Assembly: GCF_024449025.1 (NCBI RefSeq)
Contig: NZ_JAHLKM010000006.1
Coordinates: 1-64,000 of the forward strand
Origin: Natronomonas aquatica
Lineage (GTDB): Archaea > Halobacteriota > Halobacteria > Halobacteriales > Haloarculaceae
Length of the DNA stretch: 64,000 nt
Direction of reading: 5' to 3'
Part shown: positions 33,709-42,959 of the stretch, in pieces
Position numbering within the stretch: position 1 is the stretch's first letter
Layout of the letters: each line of letters opens with the position of its first letter
Notes under the pieces: model-generated
Seen by the model: the letters and a program-made list of their open reading frames with translations, nothing else
What the model was told of the DNA's origin: nothing
The model's database searches: none
Translations under genes and position numbers: made by a program

Positions 33709-35112
33709 TCACTCCGGGAGAGTCGCCGTCGCGTCGCGGACGAGGCTGTCGAGGATCTCCGGCGTCGTCGGGTGATACGCTCGATCGGGGATCTCACGGA
33801 CGTCTAGCCCCATCTCGACGGCGATCTGCATCGTTTTCGCCATCACGTCGGCGTGGTAGTGTAGCCCCTGGTACCCGAGAACGGTCCCGTCCGTCCCGAC
33901 GACGAGACGGGCGAGCCCCTCGGGGACGTTTTTGGTTTTGAACACGCCGTCGCTTTTCGCCTCGGCAGTGACGGCGATATGCTCGACTCCGGCAGCGTCG
34001 GCCGACGTCGCCGAGTGGCCGACGCGGGCGAAAGGGAGTACGCCCAATCCCGAAAAGACGACGTGGTGGTGGACGTTCGTGTACTCGACGAGCGGATCGC
34101 CGTCGCGGTGACGCCGGACGTTCTCGGCCGCCGTGAATCCTTGCTCCTTCGCGACGTGGAGAATCGGCTCCCTGCCGTTGGCGTCGCCGGCGACGAACAC
34201 GCGGTCGTCCTCGCGCGCCTGCATCGTCTTCCCGACCCATTCCGGTCCCGGATCAAGAGACGTCGATCCGATCCCGATCCGGTCGAGCGCCGGACGACGC
34301 CCGGTGAAGGCGAACAACTGGTCGGCCTCGATCGCCTCCTCGCGTCCCTCCCGATCGACGTGGAGCCTGACGCCGGCGTTTTCGGTCGCTTCGACTCGTT
34401 TCTCGTGGGTGTCGGTGAGCACGTCGATATCGAACGCCTCCCGGTAATACTCGAGGAGCGCGTCGCCGAAGGGTTCGTCACCCTCATCGAGCGGTCTGGC
34501 GTCGTGTTCGACGACAGTGAGATCCATCCCGGCCGCCTCGCTGAGGTACGGAACCAGTTCCAGCCCGACGTATCCGAACCCCATGACGACGCCCGACTCG
34601 CCGAACTCGCTCCGGTCGAGGACGTCCGCGCTCGTCAGTACGTCGACGTCGCCGATCCCCGGAAGCGACGGGAGGTCCACCGTCGACCCCGTCGCGATCA
34701 CCACGTAATCGGGCTCGATCGTTCGGTCCCCGACGGCGAGGCGACCGTCGTCGACGAACCGCGCCGTGTCGTGGAGGAACGTCACGTCGTCCCGTTCGGC
34801 GAGCCGTTCGACCGCGGCACGGCGGTGGGCGGCGAAGTTCGCCGTGTGGTCGTCCTTCCGCTCGATGACGCTTTCGAGGTCGACGTCCGGAAGCGGACCC
34901 GAGAGCCGGTCGTCGTGGCGGGCGACGAAGCGGTGTTCGGCGGCCGAGAGTACTTCCTTCGACGGCATACAGCCGCGGAGGATACAGAGCCCCCCGCCCG
35001 GTTCACCGTCATCGACGAGTGTCAACTCGATGTCGGGATCTTCCGCCAGCCGTTCCGCAGCGGCGACACCGGCGCTTCCGTAGGCGCCGACGATCGCGAC
35101 GTGGGTAGCCAT
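33709..35112 (-). CDS. FAD-dependent disulfide oxidoreductase (lipoamide dehydrogenase/mercuric reductase family)
   Basis: This 467-residue two-dinucleotide-binding flavoprotein begins AIVGAYGSAG, a slightly altered FAD fingerprint. Its redox disulfide is in GLCILRGCMPSKE (CxxxxC). An NAD(P)H-domain GFGYVGLEL, the second FAD motif FVAGDANG, and a C-terminal dimer segment YHPTTPEIL complete the family architecture. The active-site His normally found in HxHPT appears as YHPT, so catalysis may differ from true lipoamide dehydrogenase. It is not next to 2-oxoacid dehydrogenase genes. The start follows a TATA-like GGTTATACG by 26 nt. Confidence 0.9.
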   Translation of the reverse strand: MATHVAIVGAYGSAGVAAAERLAEDPDIELTLVDDGEPGGGLCILRGCMPSKEVLSAAEHRFVARHDDRLSGPLPDVDLESVIERKDDHTANFAAHRRAAVERLAERDDVTFLHDTARFVDDGRLAVGDRTIEPDYVVIATGSTVDLPSLPGIGDVDVLTSADVLDRSEFGESGVVMGFGYVGLELVPYLSEAAGMDLTVVEHDARPLDEGDEPFGDALLEYYREAFDIDVLTDTHEKRVEATENAGVRLHVDREGREEAIEADQLFAFTGRRPALDRIGIGSTSLDPGPEWVGKTMQAREDDRVFVAGDANGREPILHVAKEQGFTAAENVRRHRDGDPLVEYTNVHHHVVFSGLGVLPFARVGHSATSADAAGVEHIAVTAEAKSDGVFKTKNVPEGLARLVVGTDGTVLGYQGLHYHADVMAKTMQIAVEMGLDVREIPDRAYHPTTPEILDSLVRDATATLPE

Positions 35113-35181
35113 ATCCCACCGTTTTCGTGGGGACGTATAACCGTTCCCCGGACAGATATCCGATCGACAGCCCCGAGTAAA

Positions 35182-36927
35182 CTACCCCTCCTCGAGCCCG
35201 CTCCACTCGGCGTCCGAGAGCGTCCGCTGGACGATCTCCGTGTCGACGGCCTCCGCGAGCGTCCGGAATCCCGCCTCCTCGGCGCGATCGTCGGCGTTGG
35301 CGACCAGCCTGGAGACGATGAACTCCGGGGTCGAGCGCCCGACTTCGCCGAACCGGGGCTGGTAGTCGACCTCGAGTTCCAGATCGTCGGTCAGCCCCTT
35401 CGCGACGATGCCGTCGGTTCGGGCAGGTTCCGGCAGCGGCTCGAGGTCGTCGGCGAGGTGGGTCACGAAGGTCCCGAGCGCGCCTTCGGCGATCGTCAGC
35501 CGGACCAGCCCACCCAGCAAATCGGCTGCCCGCCCCGGTTCGGTGATCGCCTCGAACTCGTCGACGAGCATGAGCGTCCGATCGCCCGACACCAGCGGCG
35601 GCACGACCGACTGTAGTGTCGACTCGAGAACGCCGGCGTTGAAGCTCGCATGCCGGCGGTGAAAGACGAGCCGATCGAGGACGGACACCTCGGCCTCGGC
35701 GGCAGGGATCGGCAGTCCCATGTGGGCGAGGATCGCGACCGCACACAGCGTCTCCAGAAGCGTGGTCTTCCCGCCGCTGTTGGCACCCGTCAGTACCGTC
35801 ACCTGCTCGTCGTCGGGCGGTGCGATCGTGTGCTCGCCGACGGCGTAGGTGACGGGCTGGATCGAGCCGTCCGGTTCCAGCGAGAGGTTCCGGGCGTCGA
35901 CGACAGCGAGTGTCGCTCTGTCGACGTAGCTCGGATGGACGAGATCGTATTCGGCCGCGAACCGGCCGAGTGAGAGATCGCGGGCGACGGTCCCGACCGC
36001 GGTCCGGGCCCGGTCGACGTCTTGCCCGGCGGCCTCGATGTCCGCATCGAGATCCGCCCGGACGGTCGCGGCGCGCGCTTCGATCGCGGCGTCTAGGTCC
36101 GACCGGAGGGTCCGTAGCGTCTCGGTGACGAATCCGGTCGCGTCGACGGCGTCCTCGGCCATCGCCGCCCGGATCCGTTCGGTTTCGACCGTCGTCTCCG
36201 ACCGAAGGTGATCGAGCAGTCCGGTCCGGAAGCCGGCGGTGTCTTCGACGCCGGCCGAACGGAGTTCTTCGAGAACGCTTCCGGGGTTCGCCGAGAGCCG
36301 ATCGACCGCCTCGCGTGCCTCCCGGAGCCGGTCGAGTTCGGCGTCCGCGTCGGGGGCGATCCGGCCGTCCCCGAGCGCGCGGAGGGCGACGGCGGCGTCG
36401 GCGAGCGTTTCAGTGTCCAGTTCCGCGATCGGCTCGAAGACCGCCCCTGTGACCCCCGTCTCCGAGAGTTCGACCGCGGCCTCGACGGCAGCCAGCCGGC
36501 CGCCGCCCGCGGTGTCGTAGGTCCCGAACGCCGACCGGACCGACTCCCGTGTCGGTTCGTCCATCCCTGTCCATCCCTCCCGACCCCGTTCGACGGCTTC
36601 GAGGCGTCGCTCCATCTCCTCGCGATCGGACAGGGGTGTCAGCGTCCGGATCCGATCGGCGGCCGCCTCACAGACGGCGTATTCGGCGGCCGCATCGAGG
36701 ATGTCTTTGTAGACGGCGCGGGTATCACGGGTCGCAAGCAGCTCCATCCCGTCGGCGCTATTGGCGTGCCTGAGGACCCGCATCGCGCGGCTTCGCTCGA
36801 TGCCGGCCTCGACGAGGGTCCGTACGTCTCCCGCCTCGATCGCCTCGATCGCCGCCTCGGTCCCGATAGCCGCCTCGAGAGTCGCCTTCGTCTTCGGGCC
36901 GACGCCCCAGTACGCCTCCAGTTCCAT
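35182..36927 (-). CDS. MutS-like ATPase with N-terminal helix-hairpin-helix
   Basis: In this 581-residue protein, the first 55 residues (YWGVGPKTKATLEAAIG) resemble helix-hairpin-helix DNA-binding motifs. A helical core resembling the MutS lever/clamp spans about 80-320, and the C-terminal ABC-type MutS ATPase has Walker A TGANSGGKTT (380-389) and Walker B TLMLVDEFEAIT. It lacks the mismatch-binding domain I and any Smr domain. It therefore differs from MutS1 and MutS2 and resembles the haloarchaeal MutS-related group. The ATG at 36927 starts close to the HhH; an upstream ATG at 36954 would add nine residues. Confidence 0.88.
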   Translation of the reverse strand: MELEAYWGVGPKTKATLEAAIGTEAAIEAIEAGDVRTLVEAGIERSRAMRVLRHANSADGMELLATRDTRAVYKDILDAAAEYAVCEAAADRIRTLTPLSDREEMERRLEAVERGREGWTGMDEPTRESVRSAFGTYDTAGGGRLAAVEAAVELSETGVTGAVFEPIAELDTETLADAAVALRALGDGRIAPDADAELDRLREAREAVDRLSANPGSVLEELRSAGVEDTAGFRTGLLDHLRSETTVETERIRAAMAEDAVDATGFVTETLRTLRSDLDAAIEARAATVRADLDADIEAAGQDVDRARTAVGTVARDLSLGRFAAEYDLVHPSYVDRATLAVVDARNLSLEPDGSIQPVTYAVGEHTIAPPDDEQVTVLTGANSGGKTTLLETLCAVAILAHMGLPIPAAEAEVSVLDRLVFHRRHASFNAGVLESTLQSVVPPLVSGDRTLMLVDEFEAITEPGRAADLLGGLVRLTIAEGALGTFVTHLADDLEPLPEPARTDGIVAKGLTDDLELEVDYQPRFGEVGRSTPEFIVSRLVANADDRAEEAGFRTLAEAVDTEIVQRTLSDAEWSGLEEG

Positions 36928-37041
36928 ACCGGGACCGTCGACCACATGTGACATGAGACTAACGGAGAGGGCTCGATCGTCCGGGCGGAACTGCCCGTCT
37001 CTCCGTCCTCGGTCCGAACCGGAGGAGTGCCGTGGCTCGGA

Positions 37042-37428
37042 TTAGAACGGCGCTTCGAGCCCGTCGTCGACGTCTTCGGGGTCGACGCCGAGTTCCTCGG
37101 CGAGGTCGCCGCGCTGGTGGAGTTCCTCGAGGATGTCGCTGCCGCCGATGAACTCGCCGTCGACGAACGTCTGGGGGATCGTCTCCCACCCGCTGTGTTC
37201 CTCGAGCGCCGCCCGGTAGGCGTCGAGCGCAGGAAGGACGTCCTCGGCGACGATCTCGTCGCTCTCGTGGTACTGACCGAGGACGTCGAGGGCTTTCTGT
37301 GAGTAGCCGCACTGCGGCATCAGCTTGTTGCCTTTCATGAACAGGACGAGGTCGTTGTCCGCGATGAGCGAGTCCACACGCTCTTCGATCGCTTCGGGAT
37401 CCACCTCGCCGCTCGGGTCGAACGTCAT
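37042..37428 (-). CDS. Monothiol glutaredoxin (Grx4/GrxD type)
   Basis: This 128-residue glutaredoxin has the active site CGYS (Cys40-Ser43) after LFMKGNKLMPQ, equivalent to the KGxxxxPxCGFS of monothiol glutaredoxins. The conserved TIPQTFVDGEFIGGSDIL follows. Such proteins carry [2Fe-2S] clusters and take part in Fe-S assembly and iron homeostasis. Haloarchaea use gamma-glutamylcysteine in place of glutathione, and its synthesis gene is at 42960. An N-terminal region of about 20 residues precedes the fold. Confidence 0.92.
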   Translation of the reverse strand: MTFDPSGEVDPEAIEERVDSLIADNDLVLFMKGNKLMPQCGYSQKALDVLGQYHESDEIVAEDVLPALDAYRAALEEHSGWETIPQTFVDGEFIGGSDILEELHQRGDLAEELGVDPEDVDDGLEAPF

Positions 37429-37484
37429 GGAAGCGTGTTCGGGCCAGACCGGCAAAACAGTTGTGCAGGCGGACGGTCCTCCGA

Positions 37485-38288
37485 TCAGTCCTCAGTCCCG
37501 GTTTCGATCGAGCCGCCTTCCCTTTCCCATTCGGTGAGGCTTCCCTCGTAGAAGGCCAGATCCGGATACTCGAGCGCCCGGAGTACCGTGTACGTGTGGC
37601 TGATCCGCCGGGCAGTGTTACAGTAGAGGACGATGCGGTCCGCCGGGTCGATCCCCCGCGTCCCCAGAAGCGATCGGAGTTCGGACTCGGGGCGGATCGT
37701 CCGGGCGTCCGTATCGACGAGTTCCCGCCAGTCGAGCCGGATCGCGCCGGGGATATGGCCCTCCTCGTACTCCCACTCCTCGCGGGTATCGACGAGAGTT
37801 GCTCCGGGATCGTCGACCGCGGCAGCGATCGCCTCCCGGTCGATAAGCGGGCCGTCTGCCCGGAACGCCGCCGGGTACGTCCTCGGCGTTACGTCCGGAG
37901 CGCCGGTCGTCGTCGGCTCCCGTTGGTTCCACACCGAGTAGTCGCCGTTCAACAGGTGCAACTTCGAGGAATCGTGCCCGTACAGTTCGGCCGTGACGAG
38001 AAACCGGGCCGCGAAGACGCCGTGGGTGTCGTCGTAGGCGACGATGTCGCTGTCGGCCGCGATACCCACACTGCCGGCGAGATCCGAAAAAGCGTCCGCG
38101 CCGGGCAACATCCCCGCCTCGGCCGTCCCGTGTTCGTCCGCTCTGAAGCTGTCGAAGGGAAGGTTGACCGCGCCGGGGACGTGCCCGATGCCGTCGTACT
38201 CCCACGCGTCGCGAGCGTCGACGACGACGGTTCCCGGGGAATCCAGACGGCCAGCGACCCACTCGGTGTCGACGATACGGTCGTTCAT
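37485..38288 (-). CDS. Thiosulfate/3-mercaptopyruvate sulfurtransferase (rhodanese)
   Basis: This 267-residue two-domain rhodanese has an inactive N-terminal domain (about 1-125) and a C-terminal domain carrying the catalytic Cys223 in YCNTARRIS. CH2-type motifs VDTREEWEYEEGHIPGA are clear. The start lies 27 nt after a minus-strand TATA-like CTATTAACC (38311-38319). It is divergent from a second tandem rhodanese, and the pair shares a 280-nt intergenic region. Confidence 0.92.
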   Translation of the reverse strand: MNDRIVDTEWVAGRLDSPGTVVVDARDAWEYDGIGHVPGAVNLPFDSFRADEHGTAEAGMLPGADAFSDLAGSVGIAADSDIVAYDDTHGVFAARFLVTAELYGHDSSKLHLLNGDYSVWNQREPTTTGAPDVTPRTYPAAFRADGPLIDREAIAAAVDDPGATLVDTREEWEYEEGHIPGAIRLDWRELVDTDARTIRPESELRSLLGTRGIDPADRIVLYCNTARRISHTYTVLRALEYPDLAFYEGSLTEWEREGGSIETGTED

Positions 38289-38568
38289 GGATGTACGTTC
38301 GGACCCGTCGGGTTAATAGCTCCTTTCACGCTCGTATTCCTCGGTTGCCCGATTTATACGGTTCATATTGCCGGTATTTTCCGGGAGAGTAGGGCTGTTC
38401 TACGGCCATATCACGGGAGATTCGGGCCCTATCGGCTGCTTTACGCAATTATCTTTCGCCCACAGTTGTCGCCCACTTTTAGGAATTTGTTGCCGATAAC
38501 AGTGAGGAGCGGCCGAGTGTGCCGTCACAGATGTGGATATATGATGGGGCGTTTTACCGACAGTTGCA
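38289..38568. promoter_or_regulatory. Divergent promoter region of two rhodanese genes
   Basis: This 280-nt A/T-rich region contains a minus-strand TATA-like box at 38311-38319. On the plus strand, GATATATGA at 38540-38548 lies 25 nt before the start at 38569. No further gene or RNA is seen. Confidence 0.5.
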
Positions 38569-39438
38569 ATGAGTAACTCAGATTACGCGAAAGACGTGCT
38601 CGTATCGGCCGACTGGGTCGAGGAGCGGCTCGACGAGTTCGAAAGCGACGATTCCGACCACCGGCTCGTCGAGGTCGACGTCGACACCGAGGCCTACGAG
38701 GACTCCCACGCCCCGGGTGCCATCGGTTTCAACTGGGAGACGGACCTCCAGGACCAGACGACACGCGACATCCTCGAGCAGGGGGACTTCGAGGACCTGC
38801 TCGGCGCCCACGGCATCACCGAGGACTCGACGGTCGTCCTCTACGGCGACAACGCCAACTGGTTTGCGGCCTACACCTACTGGCAGTTCAAGTACTACGG
38901 ACACGAGGACGTGAAACTCCTCGACGGCGGCCGCGAGTACTGGCTCGAGAACGAGTACCCGACGACAGACGAGGAGCCGGACTTCCCCGCCGTCGAGTAC
39001 GAAGCCTCCGGTCCCCGCGAGTCGATCCGCGCCTACCGCGAGGACGTCGAGAACGCGATCGACCGCGGGCTGCCGCTCGTAGACGTCCGCTCGCCCGAGG
39101 AGTTCAGCGGCGAGGTCCTGGCCCCGCCGGGACTCAACGAGACCGCCCAGCGCGGCGGCCACATCCCCGGCGCCCAGAACATCTCGTGGGCGGCCGTCAC
39201 GAACGACGACGGGACGTTCAAGAACGCCGACGAACTCCAGGATCTCTACGCCGAATACGGGATCGACGGCGACTCGACGACCGTCGCTTACTGCCGGATC
39301 GGCGAGCGCTCGTCGGTCGCGTGGTTCGCGCTGCACGAGCTGCTCGGCTACGAAGACACGATCAACTACGACGGCTCCTGGACCGAGTGGGGTAACCTGG
39401 TCGGCGCGCCGATAGAGAAAGGCGAGGCGGACGACTGA
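38569..39438 (+). CDS. Thiosulfate/3-mercaptopyruvate sulfurtransferase (rhodanese), second copy
   Basis: In this 289-residue two-domain rhodanese, the catalytic Cys242 lies in YCRIGERSS, the CRxGxRS loop typical of thiosulfate sulfurtransferases. The companion gene's CNTARR loop suggests a different substrate range. The N-terminal domain keeps VDVDTEAYEDSHAPGAIGF without an active cysteine. A TATA-like GATATATGA 25 nt upstream supports the start. Roles may include sulfide/cyanide handling or sulfur transfer for cofactors and tRNA. Confidence 0.93.
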   Translation: MSNSDYAKDVLVSADWVEERLDEFESDDSDHRLVEVDVDTEAYEDSHAPGAIGFNWETDLQDQTTRDILEQGDFEDLLGAHGITEDSTVVLYGDNANWFAAYTYWQFKYYGHEDVKLLDGGREYWLENEYPTTDEEPDFPAVEYEASGPRESIRAYREDVENAIDRGLPLVDVRSPEEFSGEVLAPPGLNETAQRGGHIPGAQNISWAAVTNDDGTFKNADELQDLYAEYGIDGDSTTVAYCRIGERSSVAWFALHELLGYEDTINYDGSWTEWGNLVGAPIEKGEADD

Positions 39439-39634
39439 GCGAACCGAGGGAGTCCGCCCCCCTACAGCGGGCGGAGAACGGAGTGACACACGAGACGGGC
39501 CGAAACACGTAACGGGAGAGCTCCCCCGAAAACGGCGACAAACGGCCGTATCCGGGGAGCCGGATTCGAACTGACTCGCCTTTCGACGGCAACTAATCGC
39601 CGCATACAAGCCGGGACCGATCATACCGAATTCC

Positions 39635-40258
39635 ATGAACGCCGAGGAATTCATCGAGACCGTCCGTGACGACAACGAAACCGCACTTTCGCGGCTCGGG
39701 TCGTCGAAATCCCTCTATGCCGACACCCAGGGCGAAATGGAACCCGAGGAGGTACTGACCGCCGCCGCGACGTCGGAACATCACGCCGCCGAAACCTACG
39801 AGGCGTGGGCCGAAAGCGAATCGGACGACGTCGCCGAGGCGTTCGCCAAGACCGCCAGCGAAGAGCGGGGACACTACGAAACCGTCGCCGGCGAACTCGA
39901 ACGCCACGAGCCGGGCGATACCCCGGCGATCCAGACGTACCTCCGTGGCCTCGAGGGCACCGTCGAACGGCTCGGCGGGGTCGTCGGTCGGACACTCGCC
40001 GCCGAGCAGTCCAAAACGCAGGTGACGGGATTTTTCGTCGGCAACGCCGACCCCCAGACGGCCGGGCTGTTCCGGTCGATGGACGACGACCTCGAGGCCC
40101 AACTGGCGCGGGCGAGCGAACTGCTCGAGAGCCGATGCGACAGCGACGACGACTGGGAGCGGGCACTGTCGGCCGCCAGCAGCGCGATTCAGGCCGCCTA
40201 CGACGAGTACACCGAACGGCTCGAATCGATGGGCGTCAACCCGAAGCCGGTCTGCTGA
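39635..40258 (+). CDS. Ferritin-like/rubrerythrin-family protein
   Basis: This 207-residue helical protein carries ferritin-like metal motifs: TSEHHAAETYEAW in one helix and ASEERGHYETV in the next, giving Glu and Glu-x-x-His ligands. The C-terminal helices are more variable and there is no rubredoxin domain. A di-iron centre with peroxide- or oxygen-scavenging function is plausible. It follows the rhodanese gene but is 197 nt away with its own promoter-like CGCATACAAG. Confidence 0.8.
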   Translation: MNAEEFIETVRDDNETALSRLGSSKSLYADTQGEMEPEEVLTAAATSEHHAAETYEAWAESESDDVAEAFAKTASEERGHYETVAGELERHEPGDTPAIQTYLRGLEGTVERLGGVVGRTLAAEQSKTQVTGFFVGNADPQTAGLFRSMDDDLEAQLARASELLESRCDSDDDWERALSAASSAIQAAYDEYTERLESMGVNPKPVC

Positions 40259-40330
40259 AGGGCCGAGAACCGGCCGGTCTGCCCGACGGGATCGGCTACG
40301 TTTATGTCCCCTGGGTGAGTCGGGACGACC

Positions 40331-41293
40331 ATGCGAGCAGTCCGTCTCTCAGAACACGGTGGTCCCGAGGCACTGCGTGTCGAAGAGACCGATCGTCCCG
40401 ATCCCGGGGCCGACCAGCTTCTGGTCGAGGTCGACGCCGCGGGCGTCAACCCCGTCGACACGTACTTCCGCGACGGATCGTACGAACCCGTCGGCCTCCC
40501 GTTCACGCCCGGCGTCGACTTCGCCGGGACCGTCGTCGAGTGCGGCGACGGCGTCGAAGGGTTCGACGTCGGTGACCGGGTCTACGGCACCGGGATCGGC
40601 AACGGCGGATTCCAGGGCGCCTACGCCGAGTACGCCGCCGTCCCGACCGACCGCGTCGTCGAACTCCCGGGCTCCGCGTCGATGGTCGAGGCCGGCGCGG
40701 CGGGCGTCGTCGCCTGCACGGCGTGGCGCGCGCTGATCGACCACGCCGATCTCGATCCGGCCGAGTACTGTCTCGTTCACGGCGGGTCCGGCGGCGTCGG
40801 TCACGTCGCCGTCCAGATCGCCTCGGCCGTCAACGCCCGAACGATCACCACGGCCGCGCCCGAATATCACGACACCATATCCGGATTCGGCGCCGACACG
40901 GTCCTCGATTACGGCCGCGACGATCTCGCTGACGCGGTCATCGAGGCTTCCGACGGCGGCGTCGACGTCGTCTTGGATCACCGCCTCGAGGACTACCTCC
41001 AGTTCGACGCGGACGTCGCGGCCGAGGGAGCGACCGTCGTCGGGATCGGCGAGAACGATCCCGCCCCCGCGTTCTCGAACGTCGCGGGGCCCCGCGCGAA
41101 GGACGTCCGGTATCAGTTCATGAGCATGTTCAACGCGCCCGACCTCCGGGTGCTGCTCGGGGGTGTCGCCCACCTGCTGTCGGAAGGCCTCTCGGTCGAA
41201 ATCGCCCGGAGCTACGATCTCGAGGAGGCGCCACAGGCCCAACGCGACGTGATGAACGACAGCTTCCTCGGCAAGCTCGTCATCGAGCCGTAG
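40331..41293 (+). CDS. NADPH:quinone oxidoreductase-like medium-chain reductase
   Basis: This 320-residue MDR-superfamily protein is of the zinc-free quinone oxidoreductase type. The N-terminal GroES-like domain has DAAGVNPVDTYFRDG and FTPGVDFAGTVVECG, and the nucleotide-binding fold has CLVHGGSGGVGHVAVQIA (about 147-164). No catalytic zinc ligands are present. Expected activity is one- or two-electron reduction of quinones or enones by NADPH. The TATA-like CGTTTATGTC is 28 nt upstream. Confidence 0.9.
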   Translation: MRAVRLSEHGGPEALRVEETDRPDPGADQLLVEVDAAGVNPVDTYFRDGSYEPVGLPFTPGVDFAGTVVECGDGVEGFDVGDRVYGTGIGNGGFQGAYAEYAAVPTDRVVELPGSASMVEAGAAGVVACTAWRALIDHADLDPAEYCLVHGGSGGVGHVAVQIASAVNARTITTAAPEYHDTISGFGADTVLDYGRDDLADAVIEASDGGVDVVLDHRLEDYLQFDADVAAEGATVVGIGENDPAPAFSNVAGPRAKDVRYQFMSMFNAPDLRVLLGGVAHLLSEGLSVEIARSYDLEEAPQAQRDVMNDSFLGKLVIEP

Positions 41294-41346
41294 CCGGGGA
41301 GCCGGTTCGACCCACCATCGGAACGCGCCGAACGTGCCGTTCGCGT

Positions 41347-41358
41347 CGTTCGCGAACG
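41347..41358. promoter_or_regulatory. 12-bp palindrome at the nop5-flpA promoter
   Basis: CGTTCGCGAACG is a perfect palindrome directly upstream of the TATA-like GCATATACC (41359-41367), itself 26 nt before the ATG at 41389. This position overlaps the BRE and could bind a regulator. It may also be chance in GC-rich DNA. Confidence 0.3.
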
Positions 41359-41388
41359 CATATACCATCGGGACCTGTAGACACCCTC

Positions 41389-42228
41389 ATGACCGACCGA
41401 CGCTCACCGAGTACGGGCTGGTTCGCCGGTATCGATCCCGGCGATCCCGAGGCCGCCGCCGGAGCGATCCGGGACGGATCCGGTGACGCCGTCCGAGAGT
41501 GGCCACAGGTCGCGGTGGAGTCGGGAGCGTTCGACTCGGAAGCCGACTACTACGCGGCGCTCCACGACGCGACAGTGACGGCGACCCGCGCCGCGGTCCG
41601 CGAGGCCGAAACCGCAGACGACAGACAGCTCATCCATTCGGTACGGGCCATGGACGACTGTGAGCGCGTCGCGAACGAACTCGCCGAACGCGTCGCCGAG
41701 TGGGCGGGTAGCCGACGCGAGGACGCCGGGACCGGCGTCGATTACGCCGGAACGCTGGCGGGGGAAGACGACGCCGCCGAACCGCTCGTCTCGCTCGCCC
41801 GACGGGTCTGCGATCTCGACGACGAGGCGGCCTCGCTGCGGGCTCACGTCCAGCGGACGGCCCCGGAGGTCGCGCCGAACCTCTCGGCTCTGGCCGGTCC
41901 GGTTCTGGCCGCCCGTCTCGTCGCGCTCGCCGGCGGGCTGAAGGATCTGGCCAGAAAACCCTCGGGGACGATCCAGGTACTCGGCGCCGAGGAGGCGCTT
42001 TTCGCCCACCTCCGGGGTCACGCGCCGTCGCCGAAACACGGCGTCATCTTCGTCCACGAGGCGATCCAGGGGACATCCCCCGAACACCGCGGCTCCGCCG
42101 CGCGCGCGCTGGCCGGAAAGCTTGCGATCGCAGCCCGGATCGATCACTACACGGGCGATCGCAAGCCAGAACTGGATGCGGAACTCGAGGAACGGATCGA
42201 GCGGATCCGGGAGCGTGAGACCGAATGA
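41389..42228 (+). CDS. nop5: Nop5 (Nop56/58 homologue) of box C/D RNPs
   Basis: This 279-residue scaffold protein joins fibrillarin and L7Ae on box C/D guide RNAs for 2'-O-methylation of rRNA and tRNA. A coiled-coil domain (about 75-165) is followed by the Nop domain with APNLSALAGPVLAARLVALAGG and the signature GTIQVLGAEEALFAHLRG, then KHGVIFVHEAIQ. The gene overlaps flpA by four bases and forms the conserved archaeal nop5-flpA operon. It lacks the long lysine-rich tail of eukaryotic forms. Confidence 0.96.
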   Translation: MTDRRSPSTGWFAGIDPGDPEAAAGAIRDGSGDAVREWPQVAVESGAFDSEADYYAALHDATVTATRAAVREAETADDRQLIHSVRAMDDCERVANELAERVAEWAGSRREDAGTGVDYAGTLAGEDDAAEPLVSLARRVCDLDDEAASLRAHVQRTAPEVAPNLSALAGPVLAARLVALAGGLKDLARKPSGTIQVLGAEEALFAHLRGHAPSPKHGVIFVHEAIQGTSPEHRGSAARALAGKLAIAARIDHYTGDRKPELDAELEERIERIRERETE

Positions 42229-42851
42229 CGCTGCCGGACGGCGTCGAACGCCGATCGTTCGGCGAAAAGGAGGGGCTGGCGACGCGCGGAGAGCCAGTCT
42301 ACGGCGAGCCGACCGACGGGGCGTGGCGGCGGTGGGACCCGCGCCGGTCGAAGCTCGGCGCGATGCTCGAAAACGGCATGGAAACCGGGCTCTCGGGCGG
42401 CGAGACGGTCCTCTATCTGGGGGCGGCGGCCGGGACGACGGTCGGACACGTCGCGGACTTCGCCAGCCCGACCTACGCCGTCGAGTTCGCCGCCCGTCCG
42501 GCCCGGGATCTGCTCTCTGTCGCCGAGTCCCGGAGGAACCTCTTTCCGCTTTTGAAGGACGCCCGGAAGCCGGAGACGTACGCCCACGTCGTCGAACCGG
42601 TCGACGCGTTGATCCAGGACGTCGCGACGCGGGGTCAGGCGAAGGTCGCGCTCGCGAACCGCCGGTTCCTCCGCGAGGACGGCCGGCTACTCATGGCGAT
42701 CAAAGCCAGAAGCGAGGACGTCACCGCGGACCCGGATGCAGTCTTCGAGACGGTGCTGGGGTCGCTCGAGGACGGCTACGAGATCCTCGAAACCGGGCCG
42801 CTCGCCCCGTTCCACGAGGACCATCTCGCCGTAGTCGCCCGGCCACGGTGA
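42225..42851 (+). CDS. flpA: Fibrillarin-like rRNA/tRNA 2'-O-methyltransferase
   Basis: This 208-residue SAM-dependent methyltransferase is the catalytic subunit of box C/D RNPs. Fibrillarin motifs are WDPRRSKLGAML, the SAM-binding VLYLGAAAGTTVGHVAD, and AVEFAARPARDLL. The catalytic region includes LIQDVATRGQ and LLMAIKARSEDVT. Its start overlaps the nop5 stop, so translation is coupled. Confidence 0.96.
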   Translation: MTLPDGVERRSFGEKEGLATRGEPVYGEPTDGAWRRWDPRRSKLGAMLENGMETGLSGGETVLYLGAAAGTTVGHVADFASPTYAVEFAARPARDLLSVAESRRNLFPLLKDARKPETYAHVVEPVDALIQDVATRGQAKVALANRRFLREDGRLLMAIKARSEDVTADPDAVFETVLGSLEDGYEILETGPLAPFHEDHLAVVARPR

Positions 42852-42924
42852 CGGGATCCGGATCGGGTCCCGGACCGAGGCGGGCCGTCCCCGTCGGTAC
42901 TGCACCACGGACGGCCGCGGACGC

Positions 42925-42933
42925 ATGGTATTT
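42925..42933 (+). promoter_or_regulatory. TATA-like promoter of gshA
   Basis: The A/T-rich GGTATTTAA element is centred about 30 nt before the ATG at 42960, supporting this start and a nearly leaderless transcript. Confidence 0.5.
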
Positions 42934-42959
42934 AATGGTCCCCGGTGAAACACCCGTCG

